A program made the position numbers and the translations under genes. DNA of 64,000 bases from Henriciella marina DSM 19595. Lineage in GTDB: Bacteria; Pseudomonadota; Alphaproteobacteria; Caulobacterales; Hyphomonadaceae. The stretch is from contig NZ_AQXT01000002.1 in NCBI RefSeq assembly GCF_000376805.1, positions 1,488,001-1,552,000 on the forward strand. The letters run 5' to 3'. Shown here piece after piece: positions 35,102-44,613 of the stretch. The notes below the pieces were generated by a model. That model did no database searches. It saw only the letters and a list, made by a program, of their open reading frames with translations, and was not told the origin of the DNA. Position 1 is the first letter of the stretch. Each line of letters starts with the position of its first letter.

Positions 35102-36115
35102 CTAGCTTTTGGCCGAAGCAGGCTCAGCCAGGAAAGGTGCGCAGGCCGTCCGCAGCAAGCCGATCGCCGCGACGGATCCCATGCCACCGCCCGTATTGAA
35201 TTCCAGCGGCAGGAGCGGGTTGAGGTCGAGACGGTCGAGCGCAGCCTGATGGGCCGGACGCCGCGTGACATGTGCGGCCAGAATGTGGTCAACCGCATGC
35301 GGGTTCAGTGCGTGCGCAATGCCGGCTGCAATCGTCGTCGCAAAGCCGTCCAGCACGACAGGCACAGACTGTATACGAGCGGCCAGAATGGCCCCCACGC
35401 AGGCGGCAAGTTCACGCCCGCCAAGACACCGCAGTGCTTCGAGCGGGTCTTCCAGATGCCCGCGATGACGCGTCAGGCCGGCATTCACCGCGTCGATGCG
35501 CGCGGCGCTGATATCTTTTGGCGTCGATGGGCCGGGCCGCACCCAGTATTCTGGCGTCCCGCCATAAAGCGCGCAGGCGACAGCCGCCGCCGCGGTGCCG
35601 ATCCCCGCACCAAGCACGCCAAGCGCCAGGAGGTCCGGCTTTCCTTCAAGGGCTTCAAACCCATAGGCGATTGTCGCGGCGCATTCGCGCTCACTCATCG
35701 CAGCCCCGCCGGTAAAATCGGTGGTCGGCTTCTCGAGTGCCAGTTCGAAGACTCGAATGTTCGCCTCATTGGCAGTCGCGATTGCCGACAACGGGGCTCT
35801 CCCGGCCCGCAGGTCTTCGACACGGGTCTTGGTGTTTTCATCGGACGAGAGCGAAACCGAGCCCTCACCGGATGTCACGCCATGCGAGCCTGCAAAGATC
35901 GCCAGCGTGGCGTTTTCGATACGTGGGGGATAGCGCTTTTGCCATCCAGCCAGCCATCCCGCTGCCTCGCCAAGCTTGCCGAAATCGCCCTCGCGTCCCA
36001 TTCCAAGCAGGGCCTGATGAACTTTTTCGCGGCATGCCTCATCGGGCGCAGCCTCGCGCAGCGCCAGCTCGCGGACGTCATCGAAAGGTGTAGAAGATTC
36101 AATTGCGTCGCTCAC
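35102..36115 (-). CDS. cobT: CobT-like nicotinate-nucleotide:dimethylbenzimidazole phosphoribosyltransferase
   Basis: CobT-family enzyme, which makes alpha-ribazole phosphate for the lower ligand of cobalamin. TLAIFAGSHGVTSGEGSVS, FTGGAAMSERECAATIAYG and ELAACVGAILAARIQSVPVV align with alphaproteobacterial CobT. The C-terminal block reads TGGGMGSVAAI where the family has LGEGTGA, so the catalytic base (Glu317 of the Salmonella enzyme) appears as Gly310. GTG 36115 after AAGGGA is preferred; ATG 36163 has no site. No cobalamin biosynthesis gene or riboswitch is nearby. It may be inactive, altered or compensated. Confidence 0.8.
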   Translation of the reverse strand: MSDAIESSTPFDDVRELALREAAPDEACREKVHQALLGMGREGDFGKLGEAAGWLAGWQKRYPPRIENATLAIFAGSHGVTSGEGSVSLSSDENTKTRVEDLRAGRAPLSAIATANEANIRVFELALEKPTTDFTGGAAMSERECAATIAYGFEALEGKPDLLALGVLGAGIGTAAAAVACALYGGTPEYWVRPGPSTPKDISAARIDAVNAGLTRHRGHLEDPLEALRCLGGRELAACVGAILAARIQSVPVVLDGFATTIAAGIAHALNPHAVDHILAAHVTRRPAHQAALDRLDLNPLLPLEFNTGGGMGSVAAIGLLRTACAPFLAEPASAKS

Positions 36116-36172
36116 ACGATTCCCTTCGCCGTCATTCAGTCGGGAAACCGCCTGATCCGGCATATGAAGTCA

Positions 36173-36185
36173 ACGAAACTTTCGT
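36173..36185. promoter_or_regulatory. 13-base palindrome in cobT/DUF1289 divergent spacer
   Basis: ACGAAA-C-TTTCGT is a perfect palindrome in the spacer between the divergent CobT-like and DUF1289 genes, just upstream of a TTGACA-like hexamer. An operator is possible, but no regulator is adjacent and no matching consensus comes to mind. Confidence 0.3.
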
Positions 36186-36229
36186 GAATTTTTGACATAG
36201 GCTATCTGTTACTGAAGAACAGGCCCCTG

Positions 36230-36436
36230 ATGACAACGTCTTACGCCTCCCCGATTGTGTCCCCGTGCAAGAAAGTCTGTGCTGTCGATGGACAGACAGG
36301 CCTGTGTCTTGGCTGTGGGCGTACCTTACGCGAAATCGGCGGCTGGTCGACCTTTACCCCCGATATGCGCGATGACGTTATCGCCGAACTTGATGCGCGC
36401 ATGGAACGCCTCAAGGCCCTCGGAAAGCTCGGCTAA
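36230..36436 (+). CDS. DUF1289 cysteine-rich small protein
   Basis: Small protein of 68 residues with the DUF1289 pattern: SPCKKVCAVDGQTGLCLGCG followed by RTLREIGGWSTF. Its four cysteines (in SPCKKVC and CLGCG) look like a metal or Fe-S site. The C-terminus is a basic/acidic helix. The family is widespread in proteobacteria and its function is not established. The ATG follows GCCCCTG with no strong ribosome site. The aspartic protease gene follows after 18 bases on the same strand. Confidence 0.88.
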   Translation: MTTSYASPIVSPCKKVCAVDGQTGLCLGCGRTLREIGGWSTFTPDMRDDVIAELDARMERLKALGKLG

Positions 36437-36454
36437 GCGCCGCGAAAGCCCTGA

Positions 36455-36985
36455 ATGACCAGCAAGTTTCTCAGCCTCATGCTCTGCTCTGGCGCGATCG
36501 CCGCCGCGATTGTCCTTATTCTCGTGCCGAAGATCGAGGAGACCGAGGACAGGTCCGGGGAAGGCGCACCGGAGACCGTCAACGTGGTCGATACCGAAGA
36601 CGCCGCGACCATGCGCAAGACCGCCGTCATGCTGATCAAGTCTGATGGACACTATTGGGCGCGCACCCTAGTCAACCGAAAAGCCAGCGTAGACTTCATG
36701 GTCGATACCGGCGCCAGTACCGTCGCTCTGACGCAGGATGACGCCCAGAAGATGGGGCTTCGCCCGCGCAGCCTGACCTATGACATCCAGATCCGCACCG
36801 CAGGCGGCATCACCTATGGCGCTGACGTCATGATCGAGTCCATCCGGATCGGCGAAGTTGAGGTCCGCGATGTGCGCGGCGTGGTCATGCAGGATGTGCT
36901 GACCCAGTCCCTGCTCGGCATGAGCTTCCTGCGCGAGCTTTATTCCTACGAATTTCGCAGCGACCGCCTGATCATCAAGCAATAG
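36455..36985 (+). CDS. Membrane-anchored retropepsin-like aspartic protease (TIGR02281 type)
   Basis: Clan AA aspartic protease of 176 residues. An N-terminal membrane helix (LMLCSGAIAAAIVLILVP) and a charged linker lead to the catalytic domain. FMVDTGASTVALT is the catalytic D-T-G-A motif; such proteins act as dimers. LTQSLLGMSFLREL is the conserved C-terminal block. It probably acts at the inner membrane facing the periplasm. The last 11 bases overlap the convergent exporter gene. Its substrate is unknown. Confidence 0.87.
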   Translation: MTSKFLSLMLCSGAIAAAIVLILVPKIEETEDRSGEGAPETVNVVDTEDAATMRKTAVMLIKSDGHYWARTLVNRKASVDFMVDTGASTVALTQDDAQKMGLRPRSLTYDIQIRTAGGITYGADVMIESIRIGEVEVRDVRGVVMQDVLTQSLLGMSFLRELYSYEFRSDRLIIKQ

Positions 36986-37795
36986 TCTTCCAGATCATCC
37001 GCACAGAGACGAGCACCAGCAGAACCCCGAACAGCTTGCGAAGCAGCGCCGCATCCAGCTTGTGCGCCAGCGCCGCCCCGATGGGCGCCATGGTCACCGT
37101 ACAGATCGAGATCAGGACAAAGGCCGGCAGGTTCACATGGCCCAGCGAGAATGGCGGCAATCCATCACGGCCGATCCCGTTGAGGATCGCGACGATGGCC
37201 CCCGGAAAGCCGATCGCAACACCAAAACCCGCGGCCGTGCCGACCGCCTGATGGATCGGCCGGTTGCAGATCGTCATCAGGCTGACCCCGAATGTCCCCC
37301 CGCCAATCCCCATGATTGCAGAGAGCGCGCCCAGCCCGCTCCCAAGCCCCGCACGCGGCACGCCCGTGGGCATATCCTCGGCAAGGGTCCAGCTTGGACG
37401 CCCGAAATAAAGCTGAAGCGCGAGGATCAAAAGCAGCAAGCCGAACGTCATGGTCAGCGCGTCCTTGGACACGAACCCTGCCACCAGCTGGCCAAGGCAG
37501 GCGCCGATCACGATCCACGGCGCCCAGCCTTTCAGCACGCCCCAGTCGACGGCACCGCGTTTATCGTGCGCCATGACCGACCGGATCGAGGTCAGGATGA
37601 TCGTCGCGAGAGATGTGGCCACCGCGACATGCATGGCGGTCTCTTCATAGCCAAGCGCGGTCAGCAGGAAATAGAGCACCGGTACAATGACGGCGCCGCC
37701 GCCAATGCCGAAGAGGCCCGCCGCCAATCCGGCTGCAATCCCGGCGACAATCAGCGAAATGATCAGGACGCCATACTCGGCGATAAAGCTTTCCA

Positions 37796-37796
<1 letters not shown>
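36975..37796 (-). CDS. TauE/SafE-family anion exporter
   Basis: Inner-membrane protein with about eight helices, of the sulfite/organosulfur exporter family. GIAAGLAAGLFGIGGGAVIV and the internal repeat GSGLGALSAIMGIGGGTFGV are the paired family motifs. The length of 273 residues is normal. Its ATG overlaps the DusA stop by one base (TGATG), so it is third in an operon with acyl-CoA dehydrogenase and DusA. It converges with, and overlaps by 11 bases, the aspartic protease gene. The transported anion is not predictable. Confidence 0.88.
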
Positions 37797-38794
<998 letters not shown>

Positions 38795-38797
38795 AAT

Positions 38798-39982
38798 TTA
38801 CTCCTGGCGTTCGGCCTGACGGGTGAGTTCGGCTTTCTTGATCTTCTTTGCAAGCGACCATTTGTGCACTTCGGTCGGTCCGTCATAGATGCGGAAGGCG
38901 CGAACCTCGCGGAAAAGCTGCTCGACAATCGTGTCGCGGCTGACGCCCATGCCGCCCATTACCTGGACGCAGCGATCAGCAACCCGGAACAGCGCCTCTG
39001 ACACTGCCACCTTCGCCATAGAGCTTTCGACATTGCCGGGCTCGCCCCGATCCAGCGCATCGGCGCACCAGTCAATCATCAGCGACGATTGCTGCAGGTC
39101 GATCTGGTTCTCTGCCAGCATGAAGCCAACACCTTCATGGTCGACCAGCAGCTTGCCAAAGGCCTGGCGCTTGCACGCATATTCGGTCGCGATTTCCTGC
39201 GCCCGTGTGGCAACGCCGTGCCAGCGCATACAGTGCGAGAGGCGCGCGGGCGCCAGCCGGATCTGCGCATAGCGAAAGCCCTCGCCGGGATTACCCAGCA
39301 TGTCAGAGGCTGGCACGCGGAGATTGTCGATCACAACCTCGGAATGGCCACCCGGCATGGAATTGTCGATCGTGTCCAGCACGCGCTCGATCCGGATGGC
39401 CGGGTCCGGCAGGTCGACGAGGAACATGCACGCGCCCTCCTCAGACTTGCCCATGATGATCCCGACCTTTGCGCCCTCAGCGCCGGTAATGAAGGTCTTG
39501 CGGCCATTGATGACCCAGTGATTGCCATCCTGGACGCAGGTCGTCTGCATCATGGAGGGGTCAGAGCCTGCCCCGCCATCGGCGGCTGGCTCGGTCATGA
39601 AAAAGGCAGAGCGCGCCTCACCCGACACCAGCGGCTTAAGAAAGCGCTCATGCTGTTCGGGTGTCGCGACCTTGCCCAGCAGGAACATGTTGCCCTCATC
39701 CGGCGCGCCCGTATTGCAGGCAACGGGCCCAAGCGGCGAAAGTCCGGTCTTCTGGAGTACATAGGCGGTGCCACGCTGTGACAGGTGCCCGCCATCTTTC
39801 AGAATGTGCGGCGTCATCACCCCGGCTGCGCGGGCCTTGTCGCGCATCTCGACAACCAGCTCCTCGGACGGCCCGTGATCGCCCAGCCGACTGTCGCGCT
39901 CATAGCCTGCAACAACATCGCGGACGAAGGCTTCAACACGCGCGCCGATTTCCTCGGCAAGTTTCTGATCTGGGTAGGTCAT
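38798..39982 (-). CDS. Acyl-CoA dehydrogenase
   Basis: Third acyl-CoA dehydrogenase of the window, 394 residues. SAFFMTEPAADGGAGSDPSM is the FAD/substrate loop signature, VINGRKTFITGAEGAKVGI follows, and QVMGGMGVSRDTIVEQLFRE is the C-terminal helix. It ends with a basic helix (SLAKKIKKAELTRQAERQ). AGGAGA precedes ATG 39982. It differs from the dehydrogenase pair at 32521-34985 and resembles the FadE-like/ACAD10-11 type. Chain-length specificity is not readable. It is first in an operon with dusA and the TauE/SafE gene. Confidence 0.88.
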   Translation of the reverse strand: MTYPDQKLAEEIGARVEAFVRDVVAGYERDSRLGDHGPSEELVVEMRDKARAAGVMTPHILKDGGHLSQRGTAYVLQKTGLSPLGPVACNTGAPDEGNMFLLGKVATPEQHERFLKPLVSGEARSAFFMTEPAADGGAGSDPSMMQTTCVQDGNHWVINGRKTFITGAEGAKVGIIMGKSEEGACMFLVDLPDPAIRIERVLDTIDNSMPGGHSEVVIDNLRVPASDMLGNPGEGFRYAQIRLAPARLSHCMRWHGVATRAQEIATEYACKRQAFGKLLVDHEGVGFMLAENQIDLQQSSLMIDWCADALDRGEPGNVESSMAKVAVSEALFRVADRCVQVMGGMGVSRDTIVEQLFREVRAFRIYDGPTEVHKWSLAKKIKKAELTRQAERQE

Positions 39983-40074
39983 CGGTTCTGGTCTCCTTAT
40001 CGGCCAGAGACCTATCCATTGCGCCCGCGCCTGCCTAGTCTGGCAGGTCTGATAGGGAGCAGTCAGAAACAGAA

Positions 40075-40959
40075 ATGACAGACGGCAAAAGCCATGGCGG
40101 TATCGATGCAGGTGGCACCACCTTCAAATGCGGGCTCGCCGATGAGGACGGCACGCTGGTCGAGACGCGCCGTATCCCAGTCACGACACTAGAAGAAACC
40201 ATCACGGCGTGCCTCGACTGGTTCACGCCGCACGCCAGATCGGGCGGGCTGGCAACCTTCGGCATCGCAAGCTTTGGCCCAATCGACATCGACCCGTCCT
40301 CTCCGGCTTACGGCACCATCATTGGCTCCGCCAAAAGCGGTTGGTCCGGCACGAATTTACACGCCCGGTTCGGTGATGCGTTCGGCTTGCCGGTCGCCAT
40401 AGACACAGACGTCAACGGCGCCCTCCTCGCCGAGATGACACGAGGCGCAGCAAGAGGCTGCACCTCTGCCGCCTATGTCACGATCGGCACCGGCATCGGC
40501 GCTGGCCTCTTTGCCAATGGCGGCTTCCTCGGTCGTCCCTCGCACCCCGAATTCGGCCACATCGCCCTTCGCCGTCACCCTGCCGATCATGATTTTGAAA
40601 GCGTCTGCCCATTTCATCCAGACTGTCTCGAAGGCCTCGCCTCCGTGCGCGCGCTTCGGGCCCGGGCGGGCGACCCGGAACATCTCTCAGCTGAGCACCC
40701 CGTCTGGGACATCGCCGCCGATTACCTGGCGCAGGCTGCCCGCACCCTCACCCTGACGCTTCGGCCCCAGCGGATCGTCCTTGGCGGCGGGTTGATGCTG
40801 GCCCCGCACCTCATTGCCCGCGTCCGCGCCGCCTATGACCAGCAAATGGGCGACTATCTCGACTCGGCCCCATCCGGTGACCTCATCACGACGCCCGGTC
40901 TCGGTGATGATGCAGGGCTTTTCGGGGCCATCCTACTCGGTCAGCAAAACGCGCGCTGA
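40075..40959 (+). CDS. ROK-family fructokinase-like sugar kinase
   Basis: ROK-family kinase of 294 residues, probably fructokinase or a related hexokinase. GGIDAGGTTFKCGLADEDG is the phosphate-binding loop, VAIDTDVNGALLAEM carries the catalytic aspartate, and YVTIGTGIGAGLFANGGFLG follows. HPEFGHIALRRHP plus CPFHPDCLEG form the ROK zinc site (H and C-x-H-x-C ligands), as in fructokinases of the GmuE/ScrK kind. No sugar transporter is adjacent. A CCGGAC/GTCCGG hairpin (40960-40984) follows the stop. Confidence 0.87.
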   Translation: MTDGKSHGGIDAGGTTFKCGLADEDGTLVETRRIPVTTLEETITACLDWFTPHARSGGLATFGIASFGPIDIDPSSPAYGTIIGSAKSGWSGTNLHARFGDAFGLPVAIDTDVNGALLAEMTRGAARGCTSAAYVTIGTGIGAGLFANGGFLGRPSHPEFGHIALRRHPADHDFESVCPFHPDCLEGLASVRALRARAGDPEHLSAEHPVWDIAADYLAQAARTLTLTLRPQRIVLGGGLMLAPHLIARVRAAYDQQMGDYLDSAPSGDLITTPGLGDDAGLFGAILLGQQNAR

Positions 40960-41047
40960 CCGGACGCAAGGTCAGCCTGTCCGGAGCTGCCATGGCGTTC
41001 TACAAATGCGCCAACAAGACAAAGACCAGCAGGGAGCCACGCGCATC

Positions 41048-42223
41048 ATGGACATAAAGGGATTTCCACTCGAAGGGCTGAAAGTCCTTGATCTTTCACG
41101 CGTTCTTGCAGGCCCTTTCGCGACCCGCATGCTGTCGGACCTTGGCGCAGACGTCATCAAGATCGAACCGCCGGAAGGCGATGTCACGCGCCATTTCGGC
41201 AAGTCAGATAACGGCGTCGCAGGCTTCTACCTTCAGCAGAATATCGGCAAGCGGAACATCTGCATCGACCTCAAGGCCGACGGCGCGCGTGAGCTGGTGC
41301 TCGACCTCTGCCGCGAAGCTGACATGCTGGTGGAGAACTTCCGCCCCGGCGTGATGAAACGCTTCGGCCTCGACTGGGAGAGCGTCCACGCGGTCAACCC
41401 AAAGCTGGTCATGCTATCGATTTCCGGCTTTGGTCAGACAGGTCCAGAGAGCAAGCGCGCGGCCTATGCGCCGGTCGTCCATGCCGAAACCGGCCTCATC
41501 GCCCGGCAGGCCGAGATCAGCGGCGGACCGGCAACCGACCTGCAATATTCACTGGCCGACTCCTACAGCTCACTGCACGGCCTTGTCGGCCTTCTTGCCG
41601 CCCTGCGCGTCGCCGAAAAGACCGGCGAAGGCCAGCATGTCGATATCGCCATGATCAATGTCGTGCATGCGACCGACGACTACGCCCACTGGGCGCTGGA
41701 TAGTGTCTGGCCAAAGCCGAAGGAAAACCTCGTCTGGGACGCGCCTGAGGACAAGAAAATTCTCATCTCCTCGGACATGAAATGGATGTGGATCGTCTTC
41801 TCGAAACGGGCGGGCCTTGTTGACCCGACACCAGAGGGCGCTGACCTCAACACCAAGGTGGCGCTACGCCAGAAAGCGATCAAGGATCACATCCTCTCCT
41901 ATCCGACCTTCAACGCCCTCACAGACGCGCTGAACAGCATGAACCTTGCCTGGGGTCTGGTGCGCAAGTTCGGCGAAGAATCCTACGCCCAGACCAGCGT
42001 CGGCCCGAATGGCATTCTGGTTGATGTTGAGGATGACAAGGGTAATGCCCGCCGCACCGTCCAGTCGCCCTATCGCTTCTCAAGCTCCCAGAGCGGGATC
42101 AAATCGGGCATGCGGCCGCCGCGCCGCGGCGAGCACAATGAGGAAGCGCTGAAAGACTGGATTGGCGCAGACGCGGCGCGCGTCGCAAGCCTCAAAGAAA
42201 AAGGCATCCTGCTCAGCGAGTGA
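41048..42223 (+). CDS. CaiB/BaiF-type CoA transferase
   Basis: Class III CoA transferase that moves CoA between carboxylic acids, often to activate a substrate for acyl-CoA dehydrogenation. GLKVLDLSRVLAGPFATRML and DLGADVIKIEPPEGD are the N-terminal signature, NIGKRNICIDLKADGARELV is the next block, and VENFRPGVMKRFGLDWE is diagnostic. The catalytic aspartate is expected near DLQYSLADSYSSLHGLVG. The start is ATG 41048 after AGGGAG; the longer frame to 40814 overlaps the ROK gene. It ends in a hairpin terminator shared with the convergent gene. Confidence 0.9.
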   Translation: MDIKGFPLEGLKVLDLSRVLAGPFATRMLSDLGADVIKIEPPEGDVTRHFGKSDNGVAGFYLQQNIGKRNICIDLKADGARELVLDLCREADMLVENFRPGVMKRFGLDWESVHAVNPKLVMLSISGFGQTGPESKRAAYAPVVHAETGLIARQAEISGGPATDLQYSLADSYSSLHGLVGLLAALRVAEKTGEGQHVDIAMINVVHATDDYAHWALDSVWPKPKENLVWDAPEDKKILISSDMKWMWIVFSKRAGLVDPTPEGADLNTKVALRQKAIKDHILSYPTFNALTDALNSMNLAWGLVRKFGEESYAQTSVGPNGILVDVEDDKGNARRTVQSPYRFSSSQSGIKSGMRPPRRGEHNEEALKDWIGADAARVASLKEKGILLSE

Positions 42224-42238
42224 ACAGGATGCTTCTTT
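42203..42238 (+). terminator. Bidirectional terminator between CoA transferase and nitronate monooxygenase
   Basis: GCATCCTG (42204-42211) and CAGGATGC (42225-42232) form an eight-base stem around a 13-base loop that contains the CoA-transferase stop. It is followed by TTCTTTG on the plus strand and preceded by AAAGAAAAAG, which gives a T-rich tail on the minus strand. It fits termination of both convergent genes. Confidence 0.7.
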
Positions 42239-42255
42239 GACTGGCGACTGCCCGA

Positions 42256-43245
<990 letters not shown>

Positions 43246-43254
43246 TCAAAATTC

Positions 43255-43304
43255 CTTATCGCCGCCCCTGATAAGGCAATCCTCCAGCTCTGCGAAGGAT
43301 TGCC
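43255..43304. promoter_or_regulatory. Two adjacent dyads in divergent promoter region
   Basis: CTTATC (43255-43260) and GATAAG (43270-43275) form one dyad. GGCAATCCT (43275-43283) and AGGATTGCC (43296-43304) form a second, perfect nine-base one. Both lie in the 154-base spacer between the divergent nitronate monooxygenase and DUF2855 genes. They look like operators or leader hairpins; no regulator gene is adjacent. Confidence 0.4.
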
Positions 43305-43390
43305 CTCGCGGCAGCAAATGCGACGTCCCTTGCAACTGGCGCGCGGCGGGTCATGCTTACGCATAGAGAACCACAAGGGAGGTCACAGCC

Positions 43391-44473
43391 ATGAGCGACG
43401 TCAGAGAGCTTTGGGTAAACCGCAGCGATTACCGCAAGACGAAACCGGTCACATCGGCGCGCGCGCCGCTCAAACCGGGAGAGGTCCGCGTCGCCATCGA
43501 CAAGTTCGCGATCACCTCGAACAATGTGAGCTACGCGATCTCCGGCGACGCGATTGGATACTGGCGCTTTTTCCCGGCTGAGGAAGGGTGGGGCAAGGTC
43601 ACCGTCTGGGGCTTCGGCGATGTGATCGAGTCTCAGTCTGATGACATCGCCGTCGGCGAACGCCTCTATGGCTTCTTCCCCATGGCGAGCGAGGCCGTTC
43701 TGACGGTCGGGCGCGTGAAGGATGACTTCTTCATGGATGCCTCGCCGCACCGCGCAGACCTCGCCGCGGTGTATAACCAGTATCGCCGGCTCGCCGGAGA
43801 ACCGGACGCCATGCGCAAACTGGAAGATGAGCGCAGCCTCTATTTTCCGCTCTTCATCACGTCTTTCGTGCTCTACGATTATCTGACCGACAACGGCTAT
43901 TTCGGGGCCAGCCAGGTGGTCATCGGGTCTGTTTCTTCCAAGACGGCCTTCGGGCTTGCCCAGTTCATTCATGAAGATGAAAGCGCAGGCCAGCGTGTCA
44001 TCGGCCTTACTTCGCCGGGCAATCGCGCCTTCGTTGAAAGTCTCGGCTGCTGCGACGACATCCTTCTTTATGGTGAGGAAGCGAAGATCGATCCGGGCGT
44101 GAAGACTGCCTATGTCGACATGTCCGGCAACCGCGACCTCACCGTGACCCTGCACAATCACCTTCAGGAGAACATGGTCGAAAGCTGCATGGTCGGCGCG
44201 ACCCATTGGGAAAGCGCTGGCCGCGCCACCGGGCTTCCCGGCGCAGAGCCGAAATTCTTCTTCGCCCCGGCACAGATCGCCAAGCGCGACAAGGAATGGG
44301 GCCCCGGCGTACTTTATGGAAAAGCCAGCGAAGCGAGCGCCCGCCTTGCCCGGTCCGCCTCCAAGGAAATCGAGATCGAGCGCGTCAAAGGCCCAGGCGA
44401 AGTAGCAGCCATCTGGCGCGATTTTCTCGACAATAAGGTCGCTCCGAACCGGGGCATCATGGCATCGCTCTAA
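43391..44473 (+). CDS. DUF2855 family protein
   Basis: Protein of 360 residues matching the uncharacterised DUF2855 family, which has a distant medium-chain-reductase (quinone reductase) layout. The N-terminus contains REVRVAID-like LKPGEVRVAIDKFAITSNNV with the typical NNVSYAISG block. A Rossmann-like VVIGSVSSKTAFGLAQFI and VIGLTSPGNRAFVESLG follow. HESAGRATGLPGAEP-like residues near position 275 (THWESAGRATGLPG) are family specific. GGGAGG precedes the ATG. No catalytic role is established. It is divergent from the nitronate monooxygenase gene. Confidence 0.85.
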   Translation: MSDVRELWVNRSDYRKTKPVTSARAPLKPGEVRVAIDKFAITSNNVSYAISGDAIGYWRFFPAEEGWGKVTVWGFGDVIESQSDDIAVGERLYGFFPMASEAVLTVGRVKDDFFMDASPHRADLAAVYNQYRRLAGEPDAMRKLEDERSLYFPLFITSFVLYDYLTDNGYFGASQVVIGSVSSKTAFGLAQFIHEDESAGQRVIGLTSPGNRAFVESLGCCDDILLYGEEAKIDPGVKTAYVDMSGNRDLTVTLHNHLQENMVESCMVGATHWESAGRATGLPGAEPKFFFAPAQIAKRDKEWGPGVLYGKASEASARLARSASKEIEIERVKGPGEVAAIWRDFLDNKVAPNRGIMASL

Positions 44474-44613
44474 CGGCGCGTGCGCTGTCGTCAGGCATTC
44501 CGCTGATCGACAGCACTGTTTGGCGTCAGAAGTCTTGACCGAAATCGTTCGGACTCTCCTGCTGAACAAGATAAGCGTTGAAGCGCTATCTTGCTTTCAG
44601 GGAGAACGCCGAT

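Noticed and set aside
36116-36229. Cobalamin riboswitch upstream of the cobT-like gene
   Set aside because: The leader is only about 100 bases and shows no B12-box-like sequence.
43256-44569. 437-codon open frame on the minus strand opposite the DUF2855 gene
   Set aside because: It mirrors the plus-strand gene, whose family match and ribosome site are clear; the antisense protein has no recognisable domain. GC-rich third positions commonly open such frames.
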